Assembly: GCF_001544535.1 (NCBI RefSeq)
Contig: NZ_FCON02000001.1
Span: 62,001 to 126,000 of the forward strand
Length of the DNA: 64,000 bases
Reading direction: 5' to 3'
Source of the DNA: Caballeronia choica
GTDB taxonomy: Bacteria; Pseudomonadota; Gammaproteobacteria; Burkholderiales; Burkholderiaceae
The stretch's first letter is position 1; every line of letters begins with the position of its first letter. The notes beneath the pieces were generated by a model. It was not told where the DNA came from. It did no database searches and saw only the letters and a list, made by a program, of their open reading frames with translations. Positions 35,466 to 44,498 of this stretch are shown here, in pieces. The translations under genes were made by a program, and so were the position numbers.

Positions 35466-36671
35466 ATGACCGCATCGACCGGACCGCTCGCCGGCGTCAA
35501 GGTGCTGGAACTCGGCACGCTGATCGCGGGGCCCTTCGCCGCGCGCTTCATGGGCGAGTTCGGCGCCGACGTCATCAAGATCGAAGACCCTAACGGCGGC
35601 GATCCGCTGCGCAAGTGGCGAAAGCTGTATCCGGAAGTCGGCGGCACGTCGCTCTGGTGGGCCGTGCAGGCGCGCAACAAGAAATCGGTGACGGTGAATC
35701 TCAAGGCCGAGGAGGGCAAGGAGATTGTCCGGCGGCTCGCGAAGGAAGCGGATATCGTCGTCGAGAACTTCCGGCCGGGGTTGCTGGAAAAGCTCGGGCT
35801 CGGGTACGACGTGCTGTCGGCGGACAATCCGGGGCTCGTCATGGTGCGGCTCTCCGGCTACGGACAGACCGGGCCGTACCGCGACCGGCCGGGCTTCGGC
35901 GCGATCGCGGAATCGATGGGCGGCCTGCGGCACATCACGGGTTATCCCGACCTGCCGCCGCCGCGCATCGGCATCTCCATCGGCGATTCGATCGCGGCGC
36001 TGCACGGCGTGATCGGCGCGCTGATGGCGCTGCATCACAGGCAGGTCAACGGCGGCCGTGGCCAGGTCGTCGACGTCGCCTTGTACGAAGCCGTCTTCAA
36101 CATGATGGAAAGCGTCGTGCCGGAGTACGGCGTGTACGGCCTCGTGCGCGAGCGCACCGGGGCGTCGCTGCCGGGCATCGTGCCGTCGAATACGTATCCA
36201 TGCCGCGACGGCAGCATCGTGATCGGCGGCAACAGCGATCCGATCTTCAAGCGCCTCATGAACGCCATCGACCGCGCCGACCTGGCGAACGATCCCGCGC
36301 TCGCGTCGAACGATGGCCGCGTGCCGCGCACGCAGGAAATCGACGCCGCCATCGCCGCATGGCTCTCCACGCGCAGCATCGACGAAGCGCTCGCGGTGCT
36401 CAACGCCGCCGACGTGCCGGCGGGCCGCATCTACAGCGTCGCGGACATGTTCACCGATCCGCAGTACCTCGCGCGCCAGATGTTGCAGCGTTTTCCCTGG
36501 CAGGACGGCCGCGAGATCACGCTGCCGAACGTGACGCCGAAGCTCTCCGAGACGCCCGGCGAGACGCGCTGGCTCGGGCCGGAACTCGGTGAACACACGG
36601 ATGAAGTACTTCAATCGCTCGGGTATGATCCCGACGATATCGCAAGGCTGCGGGCGGCGAACGTAATCTGA
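35466..36671 (+). CDS. CaiB/BaiF-type (family III) CoA-transferase
   Basis: Moves CoA between carboxylic acids through an acyl-enzyme mechanism. From the ATG at 35466 (GGGAG five bases upstream) it has 401 residues; the upstream open frame belongs to no gene. Family III features include PLAGVKVLELGTLIAGPFAAR at the N-terminus, GADVIKIED, ENFRPGLLEKLGLGYD, VRLSGYGQTGPY, the NGGRGQVVDVALYEAVF block and the C-terminal RFPWQDG. It is followed by genes for a substrate-binding protein, ATPase and permease, all on the same strand, suggesting that the imported compound, or a product of it, is activated as a CoA thioester. The acids used are unknown. Confidence 0.92.
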   Translation: MTASTGPLAGVKVLELGTLIAGPFAARFMGEFGADVIKIEDPNGGDPLRKWRKLYPEVGGTSLWWAVQARNKKSVTVNLKAEEGKEIVRRLAKEADIVVENFRPGLLEKLGLGYDVLSADNPGLVMVRLSGYGQTGPYRDRPGFGAIAESMGGLRHITGYPDLPPPRIGISIGDSIAALHGVIGALMALHHRQVNGGRGQVVDVALYEAVFNMMESVVPEYGVYGLVRERTGASLPGIVPSNTYPCRDGSIVIGGNSDPIFKRLMNAIDRADLANDPALASNDGRVPRTQEIDAAIAAWLSTRSIDEALAVLNAADVPAGRIYSVADMFTDPQYLARQMLQRFPWQDGREITLPNVTPKLSETPGETRWLGPELGEHTDEVLQSLGYDPDDIARLRAANVI

Positions 36672-36724
36672 CCTACGCGCCACGCTTGGCCGATAAAAAA
36701 CACAAGACCAGGAGACAGTAGTCG

Positions 36725-37765
36725 ATGAAACGCAGAACGTTTGTTGCGAGCGGCGCCGTGCTCGCGGGTGGTGCATTGACGGGCGCGCCGTTCGCGTTCG
36801 CGCAGAGCGGTAAGCCTGAGCAATCGAAGGTGTCGATCGCGGTTGGCGGCAAGAACCTTTTCTACTACTTGCCGCTCACCATCGCCGAACGCCGCAACTA
36901 CTTCAAGGACGAAGGGCTCGAGATCGAAATCTCCGATTTCGCCGGCGGCGCGAAGGCGTTGCAGGCTGCGGTCGGCGGCAGTGCCGATGTCGTCTCGGGC
37001 GCGTTCGAGCACACGCTGCTTCTGCAGGCGAAAGGCCAGATGTTCCGCGAGTTCGTGCTGCAAGGGCGCGCGCCGCAGATCGTGCTGGCGGTGTCGAAGA
37101 AAGCGATGCCGAATTACAAGTCGATCGCCGATCTCAAGGGCAAGAAAATCGGCGTGACGGCGCCCGGGTCGTCCACGTCGATCATGGCGAGCTACGTGCT
37201 CGCGAAGGCGGGGCTGTCCGCGAGCGATGTCGCGTTCATCGGCGTGGGCGCCGGCGCGGGCGCGATCGCGGCGCTTCAGTCGGGACAGATCGACGCGATT
37301 GCGAACCTCGATCCGGTGATGACCAAGCTCGAACGTTCGGGCGATATCCGCATCGTCTCCGATACCCGCACGCTTGCAGATACCAGGAGCGTCTTTGGCG
37401 GCAACATGCCGGCGGGATGCCTGTACGCATCGCAGAGCTTCATCAACAAGAACCCGAACACGACTCAGGCGCTCACGAACGCGATGGTCCGGGCGCTGAA
37501 ATGGCTGCAGACGGCGTCGGGCTCGGAATTGATCGCGACTGTGCCGGAAGGCTATCTGCTCGGCGATCGTGCGCTCTATCTCGACGCGTGGCAGCACGTG
37601 AAGGAAGCGCTCTCGCCCGATGGCCTGATGCCCGCCGACGGTCCCGCGACGTCGCTCAAGACGCTGCAGGCGTTCGACCAGACGGTGAAGGGCAAGCCGA
37701 TCGACCTGTCGAAGACGTGGACCAACGACTTCGTCAAGAAGGCGCTCGCGACGGTCAAGGCCTGA
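36725..37765 (+). CDS. ABC importer substrate-binding protein, SsuA/TauA (NMT1)-like
   Basis: Periplasmic binding protein of 346 residues. It starts with a twin-arginine-like signal (MKRRTFVASGAVLAGGA, cleavage after AFA near residue 27). The body matches the nitrate/sulfonate/taurine class: LPLTIAERRNYFKDEGLEIE, GSADVVSGAFEHTLLLQ, DLKGKKIGVTAPGSSTSIMASYVLAKAGL and AALQSGQIDAIANLDPV. It lies 53 bases after the CoA-transferase and three bases before the ATPase gene, forming a complete importer. An aliphatic sulfonate or a carboxylic acid is equally possible. Confidence 0.88.
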   Translation: MKRRTFVASGAVLAGGALTGAPFAFAQSGKPEQSKVSIAVGGKNLFYYLPLTIAERRNYFKDEGLEIEISDFAGGAKALQAAVGGSADVVSGAFEHTLLLQAKGQMFREFVLQGRAPQIVLAVSKKAMPNYKSIADLKGKKIGVTAPGSSTSIMASYVLAKAGLSASDVAFIGVGAGAGAIAALQSGQIDAIANLDPVMTKLERSGDIRIVSDTRTLADTRSVFGGNMPAGCLYASQSFINKNPNTTQALTNAMVRALKWLQTASGSELIATVPEGYLLGDRALYLDAWQHVKEALSPDGLMPADGPATSLKTLQAFDQTVKGKPIDLSKTWTNDFVKKALATVKA

Positions 37766-37768
37766 CCG

Positions 37769-38593
37769 ATGCAACAAGCGTCTTCCTCTTACGCGCTCGC
37801 GCTCGATCACATCACCTGTACGTTCGCCTCGCGCGAGAGCCGCGGCGCGCGCTACACGGCGGTGAAGGAAACGAGCCTCTTCATCGCGCCGGGCGAGTTC
37901 GTGTCGGTCGTCGGCCCGACGGGCTGCGGCAAGTCCACGCTGCTGAACGTCGGCGCGGGATTGCTGCAGCCGTCGTCGGGCGAGGTGACCGTGTTCGGCC
38001 AGAAGCTCACCGGCATCAACAGTCGCGCCGGCTATATGTTCCAGGCCGAAGCGCTGATGCCGTGGCGCTCGGCGCTCGACAACGTCACGGCGGGCCTCGC
38101 GTTTCGCGGCGTGCCGAAAGGCGAGGCCCGCGAGCGCGGCGAGGAATGGCTGAAGCGCGTGGGCCTCGGCGGTTTCGGCGACCGCTATCCGCACCAGCTT
38201 TCGGGCGGCATGCGAAAACGCGTCGCAATGGCGCAGACGCTGATCCTCGATCCCGACATCATCCTGATGGACGAACCGTTTTCCGCGCTCGACATCCAGA
38301 CGCGCCAGTTGATGGAAAACGAATTGCTCGACCTGTGGGCGGCAAAGCGCAAGGCCGTGCTCTTCATCACGCACGATCTGGACGAAGCAATTTCGATGTC
38401 GGACCGCGTGGTCGTGCTGTCGGCGGGGCCGGGGACGCATCCGATCGGCGAATTCGCGATCGATCTGCCGCGTCCGCGCGACGTCGCCGAGATTCGCTCG
38501 CATCCACGCTTCGTCGAACTGCACGCGCAAATCTGGGGCGTGCTGCGCGAGGAAGTGCTCAAGGGCTATCAGCAGCAGCTCACCGCCGTCTAA
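37769..38593 (+). CDS. ABC importer ATPase, SsuB/TauB-like
   Basis: Cytoplasmic ATPase of 274 residues. Motifs in order are Walker A GPTGCGKST (49-57), Q-loop MFQAE, signature LSGGMRKR, Walker B IILMDEP with FSALD, and switch histidine in FITHD. It lies three bases after the binding-protein gene and is followed after 22 bases by the permease. Sequence class fits nitrate/sulfonate/taurine importers. Confidence 0.93.
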   Translation: MQQASSSYALALDHITCTFASRESRGARYTAVKETSLFIAPGEFVSVVGPTGCGKSTLLNVGAGLLQPSSGEVTVFGQKLTGINSRAGYMFQAEALMPWRSALDNVTAGLAFRGVPKGEARERGEEWLKRVGLGGFGDRYPHQLSGGMRKRVAMAQTLILDPDIILMDEPFSALDIQTRQLMENELLDLWAAKRKAVLFITHDLDEAISMSDRVVVLSAGPGTHPIGEFAIDLPRPRDVAEIRSHPRFVELHAQIWGVLREEVLKGYQQQLTAV

Positions 38594-38615
38594 CCCCAAC
38601 GCCGAACGAACGATC

Positions 38616-39440
38616 ATGTGGAACAAATTGCGCCCGAACCGCGCAAACCTGGTGCTGTGGCAGTGGCTGCTGCTCGTGATGTGCTTCGTGCTCTGGTACG
38701 CGCTGACGAGCCCGACGCTGCTCCCCCCGTTCTATTTCGACGACAACAGCAAGGCCGCGTTCTTCTTCGGCGAACCGCAGAAGGTGCTGCTGCGCATCTG
38801 GGAGTGGTTCACGACCGGCGAAATCTACGTGCACCTGTGGGTGACGTTGATCGAAACCGTGCTGGCGTTCGTGATCGGCACGGTGCTGGGGCTCGGCGTC
38901 GGCTTGTGGCTTGCACTCGCGCCAATGACGAGCGCATTGCTCGATCCGTACATCAAGGCCGCCAACTCGATGCCGCGCGTGATTCTCGCGCCGATCTTCG
39001 CCGTCTGGTTCGGGCTCGGAATCTGGTCGAAGGTGGCGCTCGGCGTGACGCTGGTCTTCTTCATCGTGTTCTTCAACGTCTATCAGGGCGTGAAGGAAGT
39101 GAGCCCCGTCGTGCTCGCGAACGCGCGCATGCTCGGCGCGAACCGCAAACAATTGTTGCGTCACGTTTATTTGCCGAGTGCGACGAGCTGGGTGTTTTCG
39201 AGCCTGCACACGTCGGTCGGGCTGGCGTTCGTCGGCTCGGTGGTCGGCGAGTATCTCGGCTCGGCGCGGGGCGTCGGCTATCTCATTCTTCAGGCCGAAG
39301 GCACCTTCGACATCAACACCGTGTTCGCCGGCATCCTCGTCCTGACCGCGTTCGCGCTGGTGCTGGACGGCATCGTCGCGCTGGTCGAACGGCGCTTGAT
39401 GAAGTGGCAGCCAAAGACCGGCGAGACGGAGAAGCTGTAA
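38616..39440 (+). CDS. ABC importer permease, SsuC/TauC-like
   Basis: Inner-membrane permease of 274 residues with about six helices. The EAA loop that docks on the ATPase is visible as ANARMLGANRKQLLRHVYLPSA. The first helix (LWQWLLLVMCFVLWYAL) is followed by an unusually long periplasmic segment of about 40 residues before the membrane domain proper. It is the last gene of the cluster and ends at the bidirectional terminator. Confidence 0.93.
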   Translation: MWNKLRPNRANLVLWQWLLLVMCFVLWYALTSPTLLPPFYFDDNSKAAFFFGEPQKVLLRIWEWFTTGEIYVHLWVTLIETVLAFVIGTVLGLGVGLWLALAPMTSALLDPYIKAANSMPRVILAPIFAVWFGLGIWSKVALGVTLVFFIVFFNVYQGVKEVSPVVLANARMLGANRKQLLRHVYLPSATSWVFSSLHTSVGLAFVGSVVGEYLGSARGVGYLILQAEGTFDINTVFAGILVLTAFALVLDGIVALVERRLMKWQPKTGETEKL

Positions 39441-39456
39441 CGCCGCATCCGGTTGC

Positions 39457-39480
39457 AAAAAGCGGCGTGCGCCGCTTTTT
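39457..39480. terminator. Bidirectional terminator between permease and oxidoreductase genes
   Basis: AAAAAGCGGC (39457-39466), loop GTGC, GCCGCTTTTT (39471-39480): a perfect stem flanked by A5 and T5 that serves both converging genes. Confidence 0.9.
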
Positions 39481-39505
39481 GCCCGAGTGGTCGCTCAGGG
39501 TACGC

Positions 39506-40480
39506 TCAGGGCACGATCACGATCTTGCCCGTCACCCGGCGATGCGCCATGTCATCGAGCGCCTGCGGCGTCTCATCGAGCGTATAGCGCTTCGATACGT
39601 GCGGGCGCAGCTTGCCTTCCCTGATCCAGTCGATCATGCGCTGAAACCCGGCGCTGCCCAGTTCCGCCTCGCGCTTCATGTGCTCGCCCCAGAACACGCC
39701 GACGATGCTCGCGCCTTTCAGAAGCGCCAGGTTGAACGGCAGCTTCGGAATCTCGCCGTTGGCGAACCCGACCACGAGATAACGGCCGCGCCACGCAATG
39801 CTGCGAAACGCCGGCTCGGCATACTCGCCGCCGACGGGATCGAAGATCACGTCCGGTCCGTGGCCGCCGGTGAGCGCCTTGAGGCGTTCGCGCAGGTCCT
39901 CGCGTGAATAGTCGATGGTCGCGTCCGCGCCATGTTCGACGCATAGCGCGAGCTTCTCCGCGCTCGACGCCGCCGCGATCACGCGCGCGCCGAGCGCCCG
40001 CCCGATCTGCACCGCGGCGAGCCCGACGCCGCCTGCCGCGCCGAGCACGAGCAGCGTCTCGCCCGCCTTGAGCGCCGCGCGGTCGGCGAGCGCGTGATAC
40101 GACGTGCCGTAGGCGAGCGTGAAGGCGGCGGCATCCGCGAGATCGACGTAATCGGGCAGCGGCACGCACGACGACGCGCTCGCGACCGCCTGCTCGGCGA
40201 ATGCGCCGTGCGCGGTGTAAGCCGCGACACGCATCCCCGGCTTGAGCTGCGTCACGCCCGCGCCGACTTCGCGCACGATGCCCGCGAGTTCCGCACCGGG
40301 CGTGAACGGCAACGGTGGTTTGAACTGGTATTTGTTCTGGATGATGAGGACGTCGGGGAAGTTCACGCTTGCCGCTTTCACGTCGATCACGACTTCGCCG
40401 GCTCCCGGATGCGGGTCGGGCAGTGTCTCGATGGAAAGCGTTTCCGGTGGTCCGTACTGAAGGCATCGAACAGCGCGCAT
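39506..40480 (-). CDS. Zinc-free NADPH:quinone oxidoreductase (MDR family)
   Basis: Medium-chain reductase that uses NADPH on quinones or enals. The 324 residues have the GroES-like N-terminal part (VKAASVNFPDVLIIQNKYQ, PFTPGAELAGIVREVGAGV), AYGTSYHAL and the Rossmann dinucleotide site LVLGAAGGVGLAAVQIG. Zinc-ligand cysteines of alcohol dehydrogenases are absent. It is a single gene, reading towards the terminator shared with the importer. Confidence 0.9.
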   Translation of the reverse strand: MRAVRCLQYGPPETLSIETLPDPHPGAGEVVIDVKAASVNFPDVLIIQNKYQFKPPLPFTPGAELAGIVREVGAGVTQLKPGMRVAAYTAHGAFAEQAVASASSCVPLPDYVDLADAAAFTLAYGTSYHALADRAALKAGETLLVLGAAGGVGLAAVQIGRALGARVIAAASSAEKLALCVEHGADATIDYSREDLRERLKALTGGHGPDVIFDPVGGEYAEPAFRSIAWRGRYLVVGFANGEIPKLPFNLALLKGASIVGVFWGEHMKREAELGSAGFQRMIDWIREGKLRPHVSKRYTLDETPQALDDMAHRRVTGKIVIVP

Positions 40481-40588
40481 ATCGTCTCCTGAATGGGTCT
40501 TTCGCCAGTGTAGAGCAGGCGTCCCGTCGCCGTGCGCACGGCGTTCCCGGCTGCTGGCGGAGTCGTTCGCCTGCCATGTTTCCTCGGT

Positions 40589-40594
40589 TACAAT
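40589..40594 (+). promoter_or_regulatory. -10 box of surE, leaderless geometry
   Basis: TACAAT followed by six bases and then the surE ATG at 40601. No Shine-Dalgarno-like sequence precedes the ATG. The canonical SurE start ([10 protein letters not shown]) fixes the start codon, so a leaderless mRNA is predicted. The -35 region (TTCGCC, 17 bases upstream) is poor. Confidence 0.5.
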
Positions 40595-40600
40595 CGCCGG

Positions 40601-41359
40601 ATGCGAATCCTACTCAGCAACGACGACGGTTATCTGGCGCGCGGCATCAACGTGCTGTACGAGGCCATGCAGCCGCTCGGCGAAGTCACGGTGATGGCGC
40701 CGGAGCAGAACTGCAGCGGCGCGTCGAACTCGCTCACGCTGTCGCGCCCGCTCAGCATTCACCAGGCGGTGAACGGCTTCAACTACGTGAACGGCACGCC
40801 TACCGACTCGGTCCACATCGCGCTCACCGGCATGCTGGACGAGAAGCCGGACCTGGTCGTCTCGGGCATTAACAACGGCCAGAACGTCGGCGAGGACACG
40901 CTGTATTCCGGCACCGTCGCGGCCGCCACCGAAGGCTTCATGTTCGGCATCCCCGCGATCGCGTTTTCGCTCGTCGGCCGGGACTGGCTGCATCTCGAAG
41001 ACGCGGCGCGCGTGGCAGCCGAAATCGTCGCGCATTATCTCGAGCATCCGATGCCCGGGCATCCGCTCCTGAACGTCAATATCCCGAGCCTGCCTTACGA
41101 TCAGTTGGGCGCGTGGCAAGTGACGCGGCTCGGCAAGCGCCATCCTTCGCAGCCGGTGATCCGCCAGACCGACCCGCGCGGCAATCCAATCTACTGGATC
41201 GGGCCGTCGGGCGAGGCGCTCGACGCGAGCGAAGGCACCGATTTCCATGCGGTCGCGAACGGTCACGTGTCGATCACGCCGCTGCAACTCGACTTGACGC
41301 ATACCCGGCTTCTCGCCGAAACGCGCGAATGGGCGCGCGCCGGGAGCCATCGCACATGA
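40601..41359 (+). CDS. surE: 5'/3'-nucleotidase SurE
   Basis: Metal-dependent phosphatase acting on nucleoside monophosphates and short polyphosphate; part of the stationary-phase cluster with pcm, nlpD and rpoS. The 252 residues start [10 protein letters not shown] with metal ligands Asp8 and Asp9, then [15 protein letters not shown] and [21 protein letters not shown]. It overlaps pcm by four bases (ATGA). Confidence 0.97.
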   Translation: MRILLSNDDGYLARGINVLYEAMQPLGEVTVMAPEQNCSGASNSLTLSRPLSIHQAVNGFNYVNGTPTDSVHIALTGMLDEKPDLVVSGINNGQNVGEDTLYSGTVAAATEGFMFGIPAIAFSLVGRDWLHLEDAARVAAEIVAHYLEHPMPGHPLLNVNIPSLPYDQLGAWQVTRLGKRHPSQPVIRQTDPRGNPIYWIGPSGEALDASEGTDFHAVANGHVSITPLQLDLTHTRLLAETREWARAGSHRT

Positions 41360-42396
41360 CCGACGAGCGCGCGAAGCGCTTTCCGCTGGCTCTTGCCGAT
41401 CTCGTGCGCGAGCCGCGCAAGCCGGGCACGCGCGTGAACGACGCGCGCCCGAAGGCGGCAAGCGGCGCGTTGCGTTCGGTCCCGGGCACGGGTGCGAAGG
41501 GCACGGCTGGCAAGCCGGATTCCGTCGCCACCGTGGTCAAACCGGCCAAGCCAGTCATCGCGAGTTCGTCCGCCACAGTCGCCCGAGCGCCCCTGCAGCC
41601 CGTCGTCAAGAAAGCCAGCCCGAAGCCAGCGGCCGCCGTCGCGCATCAACTGCCCGGCGCGCTGCGCGCAGCGCCTCGCCAGAACGACCATCGCGAAGCG
41701 CCTTCCGGTGTCAAACGAGGCGCGCCGAACGTCGCGTTGAACACGGCGCATGCGCTTACCTCGGAACGCGTTCGCGAACGCATGGTCGAAAGGCTGCGCG
41801 CGAACGGCATCACCGATGCGCGCGTGCTGAACGCGATGTCAGTCGTCCCGCGCCATATGTTCGTCGATCCCGGACTTGCCGCGCAGGCCTATGAAGACGC
41901 CGCGCTGCCGATCGGCCATCATCAGACCATCTCGAAGCCGTCGGTGGTCGCGCGCATGATCGAACTCGTCGCGGCGGGCCGCACGCTCACGAAGGTGCTG
42001 GAAATCGGGACTGGATGCGGTTATCAGGCGGCGGTGCTGTCGCTGGTGGCGACCGACGTATATTCGATCGAGCGCGTGCGTCCGCTCTCCGAGCGCGCGA
42101 AGCTCAACCTGCGGCCGCTGCGCGTGCCGAACATTCGCCTGCACTACGGCGATGGCCGGCTCGGGCTGCCGGCCGCGGCGCCGTTCGATGCGATCGTCAT
42201 CGCGTGCGCCGGGCTCGACGTGCCGCAGGCGCTGCTCGATCAACTGGCGATCGGCGGCAGGCTGGTCGCGCCGGTCGGCTCGCAGAGCGCGCAGTCGCAG
42301 GTGCTGACGCTCGTCGAGCGCGTATCGGCCACACAGTGGCGGGAATCGCAGCTCGATCGTGTTTTCTTTGTACCCTTGAAATCCGGAGTGATTTGA
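41356..42396 (+). CDS. pcm: Protein-L-isoaspartate O-methyltransferase with N-terminal extension
   Basis: Repairs isoaspartyl residues in aged proteins using S-adenosylmethionine. The start at 41356 overlaps the surE stop and gives 346 residues, while standard Pcm has about 210. Residues 1-125 are Ala/Pro/Lys-rich and disordered, with repeated VVKPAKP-like and VVKKASPKP words. The enzyme domain starts around [19 protein letters not shown] and has [21 protein letters not shown] and SAM motif [11 protein letters not shown]. The extension may target or tether the enzyme; its function is unknown. Confidence 0.93.
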   Translation: MTDERAKRFPLALADLVREPRKPGTRVNDARPKAASGALRSVPGTGAKGTAGKPDSVATVVKPAKPVIASSSATVARAPLQPVVKKASPKPAAAVAHQLPGALRAAPRQNDHREAPSGVKRGAPNVALNTAHALTSERVRERMVERLRANGITDARVLNAMSVVPRHMFVDPGLAAQAYEDAALPIGHHQTISKPSVVARMIELVAAGRTLTKVLEIGTGCGYQAAVLSLVATDVYSIERVRPLSERAKLNLRPLRVPNIRLHYGDGRLGLPAAAPFDAIVIACAGLDVPQALLDQLAIGGRLVAPVGSQSAQSQVLTLVERVSATQWRESQLDRVFFVPLKSGVI

Positions 42397-42401
42397 CACC
42401 G

Positions 42402-43370
42402 ATGAGTATGTTGCGTGCTATGCGAGAAAGGAGCGCGAACGCCCGCCCGACGGCGCTCGAGCGTGGTTTGTGCGTGATCGCGCTGTCCGTGCTGGCAGCC
42501 TGTTCGACGAGGATGGACCAGGCGCCCGTCGTCGACCGCACGGGTGCGCCGTTGAGTACCGAAGCCGCGCAGGCCGCGCAGAACGGTCCGCCGCCGCCCG
42601 GCTATTACCGCGTGAAACCGGGCGACACCCTATATCGGATCGCCTTGGAAAACGGTCAGAATTATCATGACATCGCGGCATGGAACAACTTGACCAACCC
42701 GAACCAGATCGAAGTCGGTCAACTGGTGCGGGTGGCGCCGCCGGGCGCGAACCTCGCCGCGACGACGCCGGGTGTGTCGACCGCGCCGATCACGCCCGGT
42801 GGCGTGCAGGCGCAGCCGCTGAGCGGCTCGACGTACGGCACGCCACAGCCCGGCGTGACGACTGGCACGACCGCGGCACCGCCGGTGTATGGTTCCGCAT
42901 CGGGAATGGGTGCGGCGCCGGGCGCGGCGGCGGGTGTCGGAGCCGCGGCGGGAGCCGGGCTTGCAGCGGGCGCGGACACCAGCGGCGCGACGGCGCCGGC
43001 GGCGCAGCCGGCGTTCATCTGGCCGGTGCGCGGCCCGATTCTCGGCACGTTCGACGACGCGAAGAACAAGGGTTTGAACATCGGCGGTGCGGCGGGAGAT
43101 CCGGTGAATGCATCGGCGGACGGCCGTGTCGTGTACTCGGGTAACGGTCTGCGCGGGTACGGCAACCTTATTATCATCAAACACGATGCGACTTTTCTCA
43201 CGGCATATGCACATAACCGCGCTTTGATGGTAAAAGAGGGTGACGCGGTGACAAAAGGGCAGAAAATCGCTGAGATGGGGAATAGCGATTCGGACCGCGT
43301 GATGTTGCACTTCGAAGTTCGCCGGCAGGGCAAACCTGTCGACCCACTGAAGTATTTGCCGCCGCAATAA
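42402..43370 (+). CDS. nlpD: NlpD-like lipoprotein, LysM and degenerate LytM domains
   Basis: Outer-membrane lipoprotein that activates the amidase AmiC at division. From ATG 42402 it has 322 residues; ATG 42408 is also possible. The lipobox LAAC puts the lipidated Cys at residue 34. LysM covers about residues 68-112 (YYRVKPGDTLYRIALENGQ, then WNNLTNPNQIEVGQLV). A Gly/Ala/Thr/Pro linker of about 95 residues leads to the LytM domain (from about 206). There the HxGxD zinc site is replaced by LNIGG, as in non-catalytic activators, while HFEV remains. It lies between pcm and rpoS, where it usually carries the main rpoS promoter. Confidence 0.95.
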   Translation: MSMLRAMRERSANARPTALERGLCVIALSVLAACSTRMDQAPVVDRTGAPLSTEAAQAAQNGPPPPGYYRVKPGDTLYRIALENGQNYHDIAAWNNLTNPNQIEVGQLVRVAPPGANLAATTPGVSTAPITPGGVQAQPLSGSTYGTPQPGVTTGTTAAPPVYGSASGMGAAPGAAAGVGAAAGAGLAAGADTSGATAPAAQPAFIWPVRGPILGTFDDAKNKGLNIGGAAGDPVNASADGRVVYSGNGLRGYGNLIIIKHDATFLTAYAHNRALMVKEGDAVTKGQKIAEMGNSDSDRVMLHFEVRRQGKPVDPLKYLPPQ

Positions 43371-43385
43371 AAAAGCGAAACCATC

Positions 43386-44492
43386 ATGCCTAAACCGAAG
43401 CGTCGCCCGCCGCAAGCCGAGACTGAGACGATCAGCCGACCGATGCCAGTGTCGGTGGAGGAAGGCGCTTCGAGCCGTGATGACGACGACATCGAGACGG
43501 TCGACGTCGAAATCGATCCAGCCGACGACGAAGGCGGGATACGCTCGAAGGGCACGGGAGACGACGCGAATGGCGCCGCAAACGATTCCGTGCCCGACGC
43601 TGACGATTTCCGCTCGATTCTTCAGGCCGAACTCACGGCCGATACCATCCAGCATTATCTGAATCGAATCAGCGTCAAGCCGCTTTTGACCGTCGAGGAA
43701 GAGCAGCGCTATTCGCGGCTCGCCAAAGCGGGGGAATTCGAAGCGCGCCAGGTAATGATCGAGCGCAATTTGCGGCTCGTCGTGAGTATCGCGAAGGGTT
43801 ATTTGAATCGCGGGGTTCCGCTCCTCGATTTAATCGAGGAAGGCAATCTCGGCCTGATGCATGCGATCGAAAAATTCGACCCGACGCGCGGGTTCCGCTT
43901 TTCGACTTACGCCACCTGGTGGATCCGGCAGAGCATCGAACGGGCGATCATGAATCAGGCGCGCACCGTGCGCCTGCCGGTGCATGTGATTCGCGAACTG
44001 AACCAGGTGCTGCGCGCGAAACGCCATCTGGAAAAAAATTCCGCTAACTCGAACACGGCGATCGCGCCCGACCGCCGCGACGCGAGCATCGACGACATCG
44101 CGTATCTGACCGGCAAGACGCCCGAGGAAGTCACCGACATTCTCGCGCTCAACGAACACACGGCGTCGCTCGACGCGCCACTCGATCTCGATCCGGGTTC
44201 GAGCCTGCTCGACCTGCTTTCGGATGACCAGAGCCAGTCGCCCGACGCGGAAGTGCAGCATCGTGAACTCGAGACGCTTACGCGCCTGTGGCTGTCGCGC
44301 TTGTCGGACAAGCACCGGCACGTGATCGAGCGTCGTTTCGGGCTGAACCATATCGAGCCCGCCACGCTCGAAGAACTCGCCGACGAAATGGGCCTCACGC
44401 GGGAGCGTGTGCGCCAGATCCAGCAAGAGGCGCTCGTGCGGCTCAAGCGCTTTTTTGCCTCCAACGGCGTTCGCAAGGACGCCGTGCTCTAA
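43386..44492 (+). CDS. rpoS: RNA polymerase sigma factor RpoS
   Basis: Master sigma factor of stationary phase and stress. The 368 residues comprise an acidic, disordered N-terminus (about 1-75), region 1.2-2 ([54 protein letters not shown]), region 3 and region 4 with [19 protein letters not shown]. coli RpoS has 330 residues; the difference lies in the N-terminus. It begins 15 bases after nlpD. Confidence 0.97.
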   Translation: MPKPKRRPPQAETETISRPMPVSVEEGASSRDDDDIETVDVEIDPADDEGGIRSKGTGDDANGAANDSVPDADDFRSILQAELTADTIQHYLNRISVKPLLTVEEEQRYSRLAKAGEFEARQVMIERNLRLVVSIAKGYLNRGVPLLDLIEEGNLGLMHAIEKFDPTRGFRFSTYATWWIRQSIERAIMNQARTVRLPVHVIRELNQVLRAKRHLEKNSANSNTAIAPDRRDASIDDIAYLTGKTPEEVTDILALNEHTASLDAPLDLDPGSSLLDLLSDDQSQSPDAEVQHRELETLTRLWLSRLSDKHRHVIERRFGLNHIEPATLEELADEMGLTRERVRQIQQEALVRLKRFFASNGVRKDAVL

Positions 44493-44498
44493 GACTTG

